IMG/VR virus record: IMGVR_UViG_3300034073_000041
Location: 1 to 24,442 of that record
Length of the DNA: 24,442 nucleotides
Source: a virus
Strand: one strand, 5' to 3'
Each line of letters opens with the position of its first letter. The first letter of the stretch is position 1. The translations under genes were made by a program, and so were the position numbers. Below the pieces are notes generated by a model that was given only the letters and a program-made list of their open reading frames with translations, made no database searches and was not told the origin of the DNA. Shown one piece after another: positions 1 through 8,072 of the stretch.

Positions 1-386
1 CCTTGTGTCACAAGATGCGTAATCGTGACACTCTGCCCTGTAGACATGATGCTGTTTAGGGCTACTGAGCTTGACCCACGGATGTTAAGCGTCCAGTTGG
101 CTGAAGCATTGCTTGTGTAGTACAGGATCGATTGTGTGGATACATCAAAGTTAACCGTACCTGTTGCCGCTGTCGCTGCTATCGTGACCGTCTCTGCGGC
201 GGCGGATAACGTTAACTCCATCACAGACCCTGATACGCCAAGCGCCAGGGTATTTGCAAACGACACGTTTTGGCTTGAGTCAATACTTAACCCTGTCACG
301 CCATTCGTCTGAAGGTTTAACTCATTAGAGTTATCGCCCGTAGCGACGATGCCAATCCCTGCCGTGGCGTTGATGGTATTAGCCAT
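1..386 (-). CDS. Fibre-like structural protein, 3' end outside window
   Basis: An open frame starts at the ATG at 386-384 and runs off the left edge after 128 codons without a stop. The N-terminus reads MANTINATAGIGIVATGDNS and the rest is rich in Thr, Ser, Ala, Asn and Val, with no charged helices. This looks like a beta-rich fibre or virion decoration protein and matches the composition of the other fibre-cluster proteins here. The start overlaps the stop of the upstream 119-residue gene by 8 bases (ATGGCTAA), the same junction seen at 20958-20951. A role in the tail fibre or host-recognition apparatus is inferred from position and composition. No catalytic motif is visible. Confidence 0.8.
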   Translation of the reverse strand, partial: MANTINATAGIGIVATGDNSNELNLQTNGVTGLSIDSSQNVSFANTLALGVSGSVMELTLSAAAETVTIAATAATGTVNFDVSTQSILYYTSNASANWTLNIRGSSSVALNSIMSTGQSVTITHLVTQ

Positions 387-738
387 TTATTTCTACCCAG
401 TTTGTAGTTGCCTCATCCCACGAATACATCTTGCCGTCTGTTGGCATCGCTACTGGAGCCTCCCACTGAGCGTCTGCGTTGAGAAGCCAGCTAGCAAAAG
501 GCTTAGGAGGAACAAATGCGTCGATGTCTGCTCGGTAGGTATAACCAATCCCTGCGTAGTTCTTCCTAATATTGCCGTTGTAGCTGGTCTGCTTCCAGGT
601 TCCACCGAGAATCTTCTCAAGATGAGCAGCACCGATGTGTTCTTTCTCGACACCGCTAGCGTCTGCCATATCTTTATTGTCAACAACCACAACTTGAGTA
701 ACAACATTGTTCTCGTCGATTTTGGCGTAATGGCCCAT
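379..738 (-). CDS. Conserved phage fibre-cluster protein (119 aa)
   Basis: The protein begins MGHYAKIDENNVVTQVVVVD and contains the blocks GGTWKQTSYN, NYAGIGYTY and PPKPFASWLLN, ending with a WDEATTNWVE-like segment. I recall this small family as widespread in cyanophage and other aquatic phage fibre regions, where its function is unassigned; a virion or fibre-associated role is inferred. An alternative ATG lies one codon upstream at 741. The GGAGG at about 747-743 is four bases from the ATG at 738 but only one from 741, so 738 is preferred. The start overlaps the stop of the oxygenase gene (TGA at 740-738), so translation is probably coupled. Confidence 0.85.
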   Translation of the reverse strand: MGHYAKIDENNVVTQVVVVDNKDMADASGVEKEHIGAAHLEKILGGTWKQTSYNGNIRKNYAGIGYTYRADIDAFVPPKPFASWLLNADAQWEAPVAMPTDGKMYSWDEATTNWVEING

Positions 739-1340
739 CATGCCTCCAATTTCAATCCGGTTAAATCCATTTCTTCCCCAACAACACCAACAGGGAAGGT
801 ATTAAAACTAAGTGAGATTCTTGTGTCCTCGCCTTTGACCTCTGGAACCATGTGCGTGAGCGAGGAAGGAAAGAGAATCAGCCTGCCTGCATAAGCCTCA
901 AACCACCAGCTTTCAGAGTTATACGGGTTCCACTGGTCAGGAGGAAACTTGATCTGCTGCCAGCCATCCTTGTAGAAGTAAATCCGATCATCAGGGTTGG
1001 TCTGCACATAAAACACACCTGAGATGTAGCTATTAGGATGTGCGTGTTTGTGATGGTATTGCCCTGGGTTGCTGTAGTTGCACCAGCTTTGAGTAACCCT
1101 TAGTGATACATTGTGCTTGGGATTGACTGTGTTTTTGAAGTAATCCGATACCGCATCTTCAATGAACGAACGAAGTGAGGTAAGCGCAGGATCACGCAAG
1201 ACAAAGTTGTTCGTAGACGTGGTGTTACCCATGTTGGGTCTTGTTGGCAGTTCACGGATGAAAAACAATTCCTCATCGCTCAGAGGTCGGCCAAGCTCTG
1301 CAAAGCCTACAGGGATGGGGAATAAGTTATGCAACTGCAC
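738..1340 (-). CDS. 2-oxoglutarate/Fe(II)-dependent oxygenase
   Basis: With the GTG at 1340 as start the protein has 200 residues and matches the phage/cyanobacterial 2OG-Fe(II) oxygenase family typified by an HxHPNSxxSGVxYV block (His99, His101). Further features are a Trp-rich segment near 144-146, LILFPSSLTH (His163) and the RISLSFN block (Arg174, expected to bind the 2OG carboxylate). Such enzymes hydroxylate protein, lipid or small-molecule substrates using O2 and 2OG; the substrate here is unknown. GAGGA precedes the GTG at 1340 by about 8 bases. An upstream GTG at 1355 would add five residues. The gene overlaps the end of the preceding gene by 14 bases. Its place among fibre genes suggests action on virion or host-surface components, which is inference. 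Confidence 0.85.
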   Translation of the reverse strand: MQLHNLFPIPVGFAELGRPLSDEELFFIRELPTRPNMGNTTSTNNFVLRDPALTSLRSFIEDAVSDYFKNTVNPKHNVSLRVTQSWCNYSNPGQYHHKHAHPNSYISGVFYVQTNPDDRIYFYKDGWQQIKFPPDQWNPYNSESWWFEAYAGRLILFPSSLTHMVPEVKGEDTRISLSFNTFPVGVVGEEMDLTGLKLEA

Positions 1341-1581
1341 GTTCAAATTCCTCACGGGCTATGCCCATCTCTTTTAACTGCTCGTCGGTGTAGATCGTTG
1401 GAATGCTGTCCTCAAACTCTTTGATCTTGTCAATGACCCAATACACTTCTTCAATGCTTGGGCATGGCCGTGGATCGTCCCACCGTGTAAACACGTTGTT
1501 TGATATTTCCCACTTCGCACCGGGACGAAGCAAGTGCATGGCTGTATCGATGCCTAGGAAGCGATATGTTTTTGTAGTCAT
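1327..1581 (-). CDS. Small conserved phage protein (84 aa)
   Basis: An 84-residue acidic protein whose centre carries MHLLRPGAKWEISNN, then a WDDPRPCPS segment and an amphipathic helix EEVYWVIDKIKEFED. The layout of a short beta hairpin with LLRPxAxW, then a PSxEEV helix, resembles small phage proteins found next to tail fibres (XkdW-like or fibre-assembly-like). I cannot assign a precise family. It starts one base after the stop of the Gly-rich protein and its end overlaps the oxygenase gene, so it is translated from the same fibre-cluster transcript. A chaperone or fibre accessory role is only inferred from context. Confidence 0.8.
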   Translation of the reverse strand: MTTKTYRFLGIDTAMHLLRPGAKWEISNNVFTRWDDPRPCPSIEEVYWVIDKIKEFEDSIPTIYTDEQLKEMGIAREEFERAVA

Positions 1582-1582
1582 G

Positions 1583-3310
1583 TTATTGATTGATTTTGAT
1601 GATTACGATACCGGAGCCGCCTTTACCACCAGCACCACTACCTCCTGCACCACCACCGCCACCGCCGCCTGTATTATCCGTACCGGCAGTTCCCGTTGCG
1701 CCAGACGTTGAACCGGCATTCCCACCACCGCCCTTTTGAGATGTTGTAGACGTTCCACCACCTAAGCCGCCGGTTCCAGTAAATGATCCACCGCCACCTC
1801 CCCCGGAGTAATAAACCGTAGATCCCGTTATTGTTGAAGTGCTAGCTACACCACCATCACCACCGTTTGTTGCCCCTGCGGTTCCTGCGCCGCCAGCGCC
1901 ACCGCCACCACCAGAGCTATAACTAGGCGCTCCACCCCCATTACCACCGCTATTTCCTTGCCCAGAAGGGCTTGTTGAAGCAGAACCTCCTGTTGTTGTT
2001 GGAGGGTTTATCGCCTGCCCAAATCCGCCACCTCCAGAACCACCACTTCCGGCTGATGCGTTTGGACTTGTTGTTGCTCCGCTCCCACCGCCTTCTGATG
2101 TAACGGTGTCAAATACGCTATTACCTCCTTTACCGGACGCCACTCCAGATGATCCAGCCGTTCCACCAGCCCCAACTGTTATCGTGTATTCAGTGCTAGC
2201 ACTAACAGGATGAGCGCTGCCAGTTCTAAATCCTCCAGCCCCACCACCACCTGCTCTGTCATAACCCCCACCCCCACCACCCGCAACCACAAGGTAGTCA
2301 ACAGAGGTCACACCCGTAGGACATTTCCACTTAGTCGTGCCTTTGAATACAAAGACGGTTTGGCTAGGTACGGTGTACTTGAGGATAACAATGCCGGAGC
2401 CGCCACCCACAGCCGTAGTACTAAAAGACGCGCCGCCGCCGCCGCCACCGGTATTTGCTGAACCCGCCGTTGGATTTTGTAAAACTGAACCAGAATTACC
2501 TGAGTAAGCTCCGTTTCCACCACCACCTTTTTGATCTGATGGGCTTGACACCCCTCCACCAAGACCGAAAGCATTCTTTACTGGCCCTGTGTAACTATTA
2601 GGTCTTGCACCACCACCGCCACCGCCAGCATAGTAAGTTGTGGCCCCAGTAATGGTTGTTGATAAGGCCGTACCACCATCTCCAGCTTTACCAAAATTTG
2701 ATATTCCATCAACTGTTGCGGTTCCATTAGCGGCTTGTCCCGCACCGCCTGCTCCACCGCCACCGCCCCCTACATAATTAGCGTATGAACCTCTATCTAT
2801 TGATCCAACGCCTCCAGAATTACCCTGAGACGGCGCATCGGTTGAAGTTCCTGTTACTTTGTTACCAATACCTGCTGCTGGTGGCCCTGAGTCAGACCCT
2901 CCAGATCCCCCGCCCGAACCTCCGTTAATGCCAGCTCCGTTATAAGTCCCGCCGTAGCCGCCACCCTGTGAAGTTAGCGTAGAAAACGGAGATGGCCCTG
3001 CAATGGATGATGTAGATCCATTTGTACCGCCGCTTGCGCCCCCCGCCCCGACAGTGATGGTGTAATCTTGTCCTGCGGTTACCGAAACACCTGTTCCAGT
3101 ACGAAAACCACCAGCGCCACCTCCACCGCCCCCTGCTGGGTTTGTAGCTGATCCTCCACCTCCACCAGCCACTACCAAATACTCAACCTCTGTCACCCCA
3201 GTAGGGCATGTCCACGTTGAGGTAGCCGTAAAGGTTTGGACGACGGTGTATCCACCACCACCGCCACCAGCAAATACTTGTCCAATTAGGACAGACAAAA
3301 TACCTGTCAT
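1583..3310 (-). CDS. Glycine-rich tail adhesin-like protein, two tandem domains
   Basis: A 575-residue protein after choosing the ATG at 3310, which forms an ATGA overlap with the preceding stop. ATG 3334 is possible but would overlap 28 bases. Two homologous halves follow a short hydrophobic N-terminus (GILSVLIGQVFAGG). Each half opens with W-x-CPTGVT-x-V-[ED]YLVVAGGGGG, continues through GGFRTG and YTITVGAGG, and ends with long GGGGG runs and SGIVI[LI]K. The second half begins near residue 320. This is the phage glycine-rich domain type; Gly-rich loops packed as polyglycine helices form receptor-binding surfaces in some phage adhesins. A host-recognition tip attached to the preceding fibres is likely but inferred from composition and position. 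Confidence 0.85.
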   Translation of the reverse strand: MTGILSVLIGQVFAGGGGGGYTVVQTFTATSTWTCPTGVTEVEYLVVAGGGGGSATNPAGGGGGGAGGFRTGTGVSVTAGQDYTITVGAGGASGGTNGSTSSIAGPSPFSTLTSQGGGYGGTYNGAGINGGSGGGSGGSDSGPPAAGIGNKVTGTSTDAPSQGNSGGVGSIDRGSYANYVGGGGGGAGGAGQAANGTATVDGISNFGKAGDGGTALSTTITGATTYYAGGGGGGARPNSYTGPVKNAFGLGGGVSSPSDQKGGGGNGAYSGNSGSVLQNPTAGSANTGGGGGGASFSTTAVGGGSGIVILKYTVPSQTVFVFKGTTKWKCPTGVTSVDYLVVAGGGGGGYDRAGGGGAGGFRTGSAHPVSASTEYTITVGAGGTAGSSGVASGKGGNSVFDTVTSEGGGSGATTSPNASAGSGGSGGGGFGQAINPPTTTGGSASTSPSGQGNSGGNGGGAPSYSSGGGGGAGGAGTAGATNGGDGGVASTSTITGSTVYYSGGGGGGSFTGTGGLGGGTSTTSQKGGGGNAGSTSGATGTAGTDNTGGGGGGGAGGSGAGGKGGSGIVIIKINQ

Positions 3311-3963
3311 GACACGTTCCCAGAAACCACGCAAACCGTACCCGAGATAAATAGAATCGTAGCTACACCCCTTGTTGCTAGCGTCATCGTGGCTTTGTCT
3401 GTATCCGTTCCTGCTATGTAAGCCGTCGTTATCGACATCGTTAGCGTGATGGATGAAGATGAGTTATTAAAGATAACCACCACATCGCCAGCAGCAAATG
3501 TTGCATCGGGTACGGTCTGGCCTGCACTCACCGATAGCAACTTACCAACATCGCCAACTACAAGCGTATTGGTTGCATTGCTAGATACAGGCACATTCCT
3601 AAACCCAACTGGATTCGTACCATCTACCGTACAACTTGATAGCGTTCCAGACGATGGTGTACCTAAAGCACCGTTAAGCGGCACTGCTCCAATCGTGTTG
3701 TAGCTAATCGTTTTAGCCGCAGAACCATTGAACGTAGCTCCTGACGCATCACCAGCGCCACCGCTGTTCATGGTCAAGGCATTAGACGTTGTGCCACCTA
3801 CGGTTGCAAAACTCAGCGTTCCTGAACCGTCGGTGACTAATCCTTGCCCGTTCGTTCCATCTGTACCAGGAAGCGTGAACGTTGTGTTAGAAGAGGTGTT
3901 GGCAGACTGAAACGTCGTCGTCCCAGTGCCACTTGCATTACCTTGGAATTTGATCTTACTCAT
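3307..3963 (-). CDS. Fibre-like protein sharing modules with the large fibre
   Basis: A 218-residue Thr/Ser/Gly-rich protein. The N-terminus (MSKIKFQGNASGTGTTTFQS) is followed by a TFTLPGTDG segment, an ALGTPSSGTL block like those repeated in the 878-residue fibre, and a C-terminal domain from about residue 130 (VGKLLSVSAGQT, then DVVVIFNNSS). That domain resembles the terminal domain of many phage fibre proteins. AAGGA lies six bases before the ATG. It follows the large fibre by nine bases and overlaps the Gly-rich gene by four, so the three are probably co-translated parts of one host-recognition device. It may be a second short fibre or a distal piece split from a longer fibre. Confidence 0.85.
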   Translation of the reverse strand: MSKIKFQGNASGTGTTTFQSANTSSNTTFTLPGTDGTNGQGLVTDGSGTLSFATVGGTTSNALTMNSGGAGDASGATFNGSAAKTISYNTIGAVPLNGALGTPSSGTLSSCTVDGTNPVGFRNVPVSSNATNTLVVGDVGKLLSVSAGQTVPDATFAAGDVVVIFNNSSSSITLTMSITTAYIAGTDTDKATMTLATRGVATILFISGTVCVVSGNVS

Positions 3964-3972
3964 CTCGCTTCC

Positions 3973-6609
3973 TTAACCTAAAATCATCCAGGCTTGGCCC
4001 GTACCAACAGTAACCGAATATCCTGCCGCTACTGTTACAGGTGACACTGATAACCCATTTGTATTACTTGTGAATGTGTAGTTCTGGCTAATCACAATCT
4101 GTGACTCAAGAACCGGGCCACCTGAACCACCCCCACCTCCAGAAGCCCATGTAAGCTGCCCCGTGCCATCCGTCTGCAAGAAGTAACCCGCAGAACCATA
4201 ATCCGTCGGGAATGTGTAAGTCTGCGTTGACGTTGTGGCTGCATTACTTGGTTGAATACGCAGCGTCATCGTGCCAGAACCTGCGTCGTTAGACTGAAGC
4301 TCTAAGTAACCCGATGTACCAGCACCTGTATTAGCCGTAATCTGTGCATAACCAACAAATGATGCCTGACCAATATCAGTAATCGTTGCACTTGAATTCT
4401 GTATAACCTTGCCCGTGGTTGAATCAAACCTGGCAATTGCATTATCCGTAGAACTTGCAGGCCCAGTGACATCACCGCCAGCCGCCAAGGTCGCATACTC
4501 TAAACCCGTGGCAGATCCATTCACACGCAAGTACTGGTTAGCCGTACCTAGTGCAGATAATCCTGTACCGCCATTACTGTAATTCAGCGTTCCAGTAACA
4601 CCTGTTGCAAGCGGCAACCCCGTGGCATTTGCCAAACCTATTGAAGATGGCGTACCTGCATCGCCTTCATAAAGAACAACACCGCCAGTAGTCCCTACCG
4701 TCAAACCTAAAGCCGTGGATACACCCGTACCAAGACCCGATACACCGGTTGTGATTGGTAATCCCGTGGCATTAGTTAACGTACCTGTACTTGGCGTACC
4801 CAAAGCACCGTTAAATAATACCGGCGCTCCTGCTGTACCAACTGACTGGCCTAGAGCCGTCGCAATACCAGAACCCAACCCACTAACACCCGTAGATATG
4901 GGAAGGCCAGTCGTGTTAGTCAACGTACCGGATGATGGCGTACCTAACGCACCACCAGGCACGATGTAATCTGTACCTGCAACCGCTGCACTCACTACAC
5001 CCGTAGTACCTTTCAGGATGCCTGACAAGGTAGAGTTAGTAATGAGTTTTCCTGTAGTCCCGCTAAAAACTGGGAGTTGTCCGTTTGTTGAACTTGCCGG
5101 TCCAACAACATCACCAACGCCTACAGCCGCACCATATTCCAGCGCCGTACCACCGCTATTAACTCTCAGTACTTGCCCAGCCGTACCAAGTGCCGTAAGA
5201 CCCGTGCCACCCGATGTAATAGGCAGCGCCGTACCAGAGTAAGTAAGTGTCAGGGTACCTGCGCCAGTAACCGGCGATCCCGATACCGTGAACATGGCAG
5301 GTGCTGATATACCCACCGAGGTAACCGTACCTACACCAACCACCGAACCCCACTTCACGCCATAAGGCTCCGTGGAATCAGCAATAAGTACTTGCGTATC
5401 TGTACCTACAGGAAGTCTGACATTATCGCTTCCCGTATTAACAATTAAATCACCCTTGGTGGTCGTCGGTGCTAGCGCATCAAAAGCTGATGTCTTGTCG
5501 GCCTGCCCTGTACCACCAGCCGTGATTGCTAACGTACCGCCTAGCGTGATGGTCCCGGATGTAGTAATCGGCCCGCCAGAAGTCGTAAACCCTGTACTAC
5601 CACCAGATACGTTAACCGACGTAACTGTTCCCGATCCAACAGTTGCATACTCAAGCCCCGACGCACCTGAGTTAACCCGCAATACCTGCCCCGCGGTCCC
5701 TAGTGAATTAAGCGCCGTACCACCATTGGCAATAGGTAATGTCCCTGTTACACCCGTAGACAACGGCAACGCAGTTGCATTCGTTAGCACCGCCGCAGCT
5801 GGCGTACCTAGATTAGGCGTTACAAGCGTAGGACTTGTCGCAAATACTAATGATCCAGTGCCTGTGTCATCAGATATAACGCCCCGTAACTGGTCAGACG
5901 TTGTTGATGCAAAGACCGATAAATTGTCTTGCGTATAAGCAACCGTACCACCTGCCCCAAACGCAGCCGATGATCCATCCGTACCCGTGAAAGTCAGGGT
6001 ATTGCTAGCCGTTAAGGTCTTACCATCCGCTACGGTAAGCGTAGATCCCGTGGCCGGAGAAGTGATTGTTACTTTGTTGTACTTACCTGCTGTGATGTCA
6101 CCAGTCGTATCAGCAATCGTGGCGGCTGAATTCTGTATTAACTTACCTGATGTACCGTCATACCGAGCAATTGCATTATCAGTCGCAGACGCAGGACCAT
6201 TCATCCCCGCAAAGGCGTAATCCGATCCATCCCAATAAACAACAGCAGCAGCACCTGCTGTAATGGTTACGCCCGTGGTGGCAGAAGCCTTGATAACAAC
6301 ACTTCCATCCGATGCGTTGTTAACCAAATACCAGCTACGGCTTGTTGAGCCGCCCGGTGCAATAACATTTCTTGATGTACCAGGCGTACCCGTTACATTT
6401 AAGATGGCATAACGTGCTTGGTTGCTTGCCGATCCATCACCGTTGGTTAACGTGATATTCCCAGATGTAACGTCTAGCGTTACCGATCCGGCAACCGCAA
6501 CATCCACAGGCGACGTAAGCGCATCGTTGATGGTCGTGCCCCAAGTTCCATCCTCTGTACCATTAACAGGCTGGGCTAACTTAAGTAGCGTTGTGTAATT
6601 GATGGTCAT
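3973..6609 (-). CDS. Modular phage tail fibre protein (878 aa)
   Basis: The N-terminus (MTINYTTLLKLAQPVNGTE, then WGTTINDAL) is typical of phage fibre N-domains that attach to the virion. The body is built from imperfect repeats: LP[IL][ST]TGV[ST]G, ALGTPS[ST]GTLTN, NGGT[AG]L[NS][SA]LGTAGQVLRVN and GPAS[ST]TDNAIAR. The C-terminus is a short beta-rich domain ending in GYSVTVGTGQAWMILG. The start at 6609 gives an ATGA overlap with the 30-residue gene and is about seven bases from an AGGTGG site. A start at 6630 would add seven residues and overlap more. Low-complexity triplicated modules of this type form trimeric fibre shafts. It is probably the main receptor-binding fibre. Confidence 0.92.
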   Translation of the reverse strand: MTINYTTLLKLAQPVNGTEDGTWGTTINDALTSPVDVAVAGSVTLDVTSGNITLTNGDGSASNQARYAILNVTGTPGTSRNVIAPGGSTSRSWYLVNNASDGSVVIKASATTGVTITAGAAAVVYWDGSDYAFAGMNGPASATDNAIARYDGTSGKLIQNSAATIADTTGDITAGKYNKVTITSPATGSTLTVADGKTLTASNTLTFTGTDGSSAAFGAGGTVAYTQDNLSVFASTTSDQLRGVISDDTGTGSLVFATSPTLVTPNLGTPAAAVLTNATALPLSTGVTGTLPIANGGTALNSLGTAGQVLRVNSGASGLEYATVGSGTVTSVNVSGGSTGFTTSGGPITTSGTITLGGTLAITAGGTGQADKTSAFDALAPTTTKGDLIVNTGSDNVRLPVGTDTQVLIADSTEPYGVKWGSVVGVGTVTSVGISAPAMFTVSGSPVTGAGTLTLTYSGTALPITSGGTGLTALGTAGQVLRVNSGGTALEYGAAVGVGDVVGPASSTNGQLPVFSGTTGKLITNSTLSGILKGTTGVVSAAVAGTDYIVPGGALGTPSSGTLTNTTGLPISTGVSGLGSGIATALGQSVGTAGAPVLFNGALGTPSTGTLTNATGLPITTGVSGLGTGVSTALGLTVGTTGGVVLYEGDAGTPSSIGLANATGLPLATGVTGTLNYSNGGTGLSALGTANQYLRVNGSATGLEYATLAAGGDVTGPASSTDNAIARFDSTTGKVIQNSSATITDIGQASFVGYAQITANTGAGTSGYLELQSNDAGSGTMTLRIQPSNAATTSTQTYTFPTDYGSAGYFLQTDGTGQLTWASGGGGGSGGPVLESQIVISQNYTFTSNTNGLSVSPVTVAAGYSVTVGTGQAWMILG

Positions 6610-6698
6610 ACTGTCACCACCTGAGTCCAAGTCGTCGTTACGCCAGGAGTAATACCTCCCCAGCTAGCCGTTTGCGTCGTTGTGATTGTTGTCCACAT
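6606..6698 (-). CDS. 30-residue Trp-containing small protein
   Basis: A 31-codon frame starts at the ATG 6698-6696, one base after the stop of the 142-residue gene. It ends at TGA 6608-6606, overlapping the fibre start as ATGA. The peptide starts MWTTITTTQTASWGGITPG and contains three evenly spaced Trp residues, with Thr/Gln between them. Tiny W-x(n)-W fibre-associated proteins of this kind occur upstream of fibre genes in related phages as I recall. Precise packing between two real genes on the same strand supports translation. Its function is unknown, perhaps fibre attachment or coupling of fibre translation. Confidence 0.65.
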   Translation of the reverse strand: MWTTITTTQTASWGGITPGVTTTWTQVVTV

Positions 6699-6699
6699 A

Positions 6700-7128
6700 C
6701 TAAGCAATCCTTAATACAGCATTTGTTGCGTCTGCCGCCGGGAAGGTAATCACAAGATTCTGTGCTGACTTCGTGATATTCACCCCGAAGTTTAATACTG
6801 CAACCGACCGATTACCATTGGTTGAGTTATAAATTAACCCGCCATTGGTCGTCAATGTCACGTTTGTGAATGTTGCCGTGTCAAAAGACCAGTACGCAGT
6901 AGTTCCTTGAAAGGTTGGCGTGATGTTTGTGAGGGTAATTCCGCCGGCCGAATAATTGGCTCCACTGGATTCACCCGCTGCGGTGTAAGCAGTCGTTGAG
7001 GCACCGAGATCCGCGTTGGCGGTGTATAAGGCCAGCTTAAAGACATCGCCCGTCCCCGTTGTAAAGTTATGCAAGCCCTGAGCCAACTCAACTTTGAAGC
7101 TTGTTGTCAGGGTTTGTATGATCGCCAT
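6700..7128 (-). CDS. Conserved phage structural protein (142 aa)
   Basis: The protein begins MAIIQTLTTSFKVELAQGLH, followed by FKLALYTANADLG, then GGxxLTNITP, and ends with GLIYNSTNGNRSVAVLNFG and ITFPAADATNAVLRIA. This is a conserved beta-rich family that I recall in many aquatic phages, positioned beside fibre or neck genes; it has no assigned enzyme activity. It starts at the ATG overlapping the upstream stop by one base (TAATG), indicating translational coupling to the adaptor gene. It is probably a tail or fibre-base component, from context. Confidence 0.85.
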   Translation of the reverse strand: MAIIQTLTTSFKVELAQGLHNFTTGTGDVFKLALYTANADLGASTTAYTAAGESSGANYSAGGITLTNITPTFQGTTAYWSFDTATFTNVTLTTNGGLIYNSTNGNRSVAVLNFGVNITKSAQNLVITFPAADATNAVLRIA

Positions 7129-7799
7129 TACACCACCTTATCCCTAACCTGCCCAGACCTGTAAGCATCCTGACGGTCAAGACCATCACCAAGACGCTTA
7201 GCAAGGATAAGCGCTTCTTTATACCGGTTAGTTACATTTTGGATTAAGTCTGGCTCACCCTTCAAGAATGTATAAGCCTCTACCAGACATCCATAAAGCA
7301 ATACTGAATCAAAGTTATCGCTCAGCCACGTTGTATTTGTATCCGTATCCGTGACAGCAATAGACGTTGGATAGTAAAAGTAATGCAGCTCTACACTGTA
7401 AGCAGCATCTGGCGTTGGGCCTAAAAGAAATACCCACTCTTTCTCATCCGTGGAATCTGGTCCGAATATGGCATAGCAATAAGGCTCACCAGTATTGCCA
7501 GATCCCGTGGGCGCGGGAAAAGCCTCACGGATAAAGTTCACATCCTTGTTGAGCAAGTACTTGTAAGAACCTGCCGCATCAATCACTGCTATTGAATAAG
7601 GGGCTAAGAAATCCGTAGGCGCCTGTAAGTAGCGATTGTTAATCGTACAGGTTCCAGTCACGTTCTTACGTAGCGATGGAAACTGTATCGTATTGAAGAT
7701 CCGCTGCTCAGCTTGTTTGGCAAACGTCTGAAGTGATGTCGTATCAAACGTCGTTTCACAATAATCTTGTATCGCAGTCTTAAGCTCGCCCCAATTCAT
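7128..7799 (-). CDS. Head-tail adaptor, SU10-adaptor-like
   Basis: A 223-residue protein starting MNWGELKTAIQDYCE with an N-terminal helical part, FAKQAEQRI near residue 26 and a central beta domain. The C-terminus is helical: DNFDSVLLYGCLVEAYTFLK, then RYKEALILAKRLGDG and DAYRSG. The ELKTAIQDY start and the LLYGxLxEAYxFLKGE...DAYRxGQxR end match adaptor/neck proteins of SU10-like and other podoviruses, which form a ring beneath the portal. AAGGAG lies five bases upstream of the ATG. Together with the 324-residue protein it would make the neck. Which of the two contacts the portal cannot be told from this window. Confidence 0.8.
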   Translation of the reverse strand: MNWGELKTAIQDYCETTFDTTSLQTFAKQAEQRIFNTIQFPSLRKNVTGTCTINNRYLQAPTDFLAPYSIAVIDAAGSYKYLLNKDVNFIREAFPAPTGSGNTGEPYCYAIFGPDSTDEKEWVFLLGPTPDAAYSVELHYFYYPTSIAVTDTDTNTTWLSDNFDSVLLYGCLVEAYTFLKGEPDLIQNVTNRYKEALILAKRLGDGLDRQDAYRSGQVRDKVV

Positions 7800-7808
7800 G
7801 ATGGCTCC

Positions 7809-8069
7809 TTAAGCCATTGGCCCTCGGCACATCGTACCTTTAGTCGCAGCCCCGGCTCCGCGCATTTTAATGCCAGATGTCTTAACCTGGTTATTAGGAT
7901 TCATAGCCACACCATGCGTGGGCTGCCAATCTTTAACCATGTTATAGGGCATTTCCTTACCCGGATTGGGCGATGCAACCACCTTGGCGCCGGTCATCGT
8001 ATGCGGCTCTGCGTAAACAGACGCCGATCCAACTTCCTTGCCACCAACCTTCATTGAGTACTTAGCCAT
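7809..8069 (-). CDS. Small basic conserved protein with terminal ATKGT motif
   Basis: An 86-residue protein starting MAKYSMKVGGKEVGSASVYA and ending with KMRGAGAATKGTMCRGPMA. It is Gly/Lys/Met-rich with little predicted secondary structure. The C-terminal GAATKGT block recalls the GKT[KR]G ends of three proteins encoded at 18876-20416. The family occurs in structural clusters of podovirus-like aquatic phages as I recall, without assigned function. AGGGG lies about six bases before the ATG. The gene starts three bases after the stop of the 56-residue gene and ends ten bases before the adaptor start. A minor virion component is the best guess. Confidence 0.8.
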   Translation of the reverse strand: MAKYSMKVGGKEVGSASVYAEPHTMTGAKVVASPNPGKEMPYNMVKDWQPTHGVAMNPNNQVKTSGIKMRGAGAATKGTMCRGPMA

Positions 8070-8072
8070 GGA

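Noticed and set aside
349-894. Plus-strand 181-residue frame
   Set aside because: It lies antisense to two conserved genes, has no recognisable domain and has composition typical of a shadow frame.
5372-5938. Plus-strand 188-residue frame rich in Pro/Val/Ser
   Set aside because: It is antisense to the Thr/Gly-rich fibre repeats, whose codon bias opens the opposite frame. No independent support.
3973-6609. CRISPR-like short repeats
   Set aside because: The repeats are in-frame, imperfect and irregularly spaced, and they encode fibre modules. There is no constant repeat with unique spacers.
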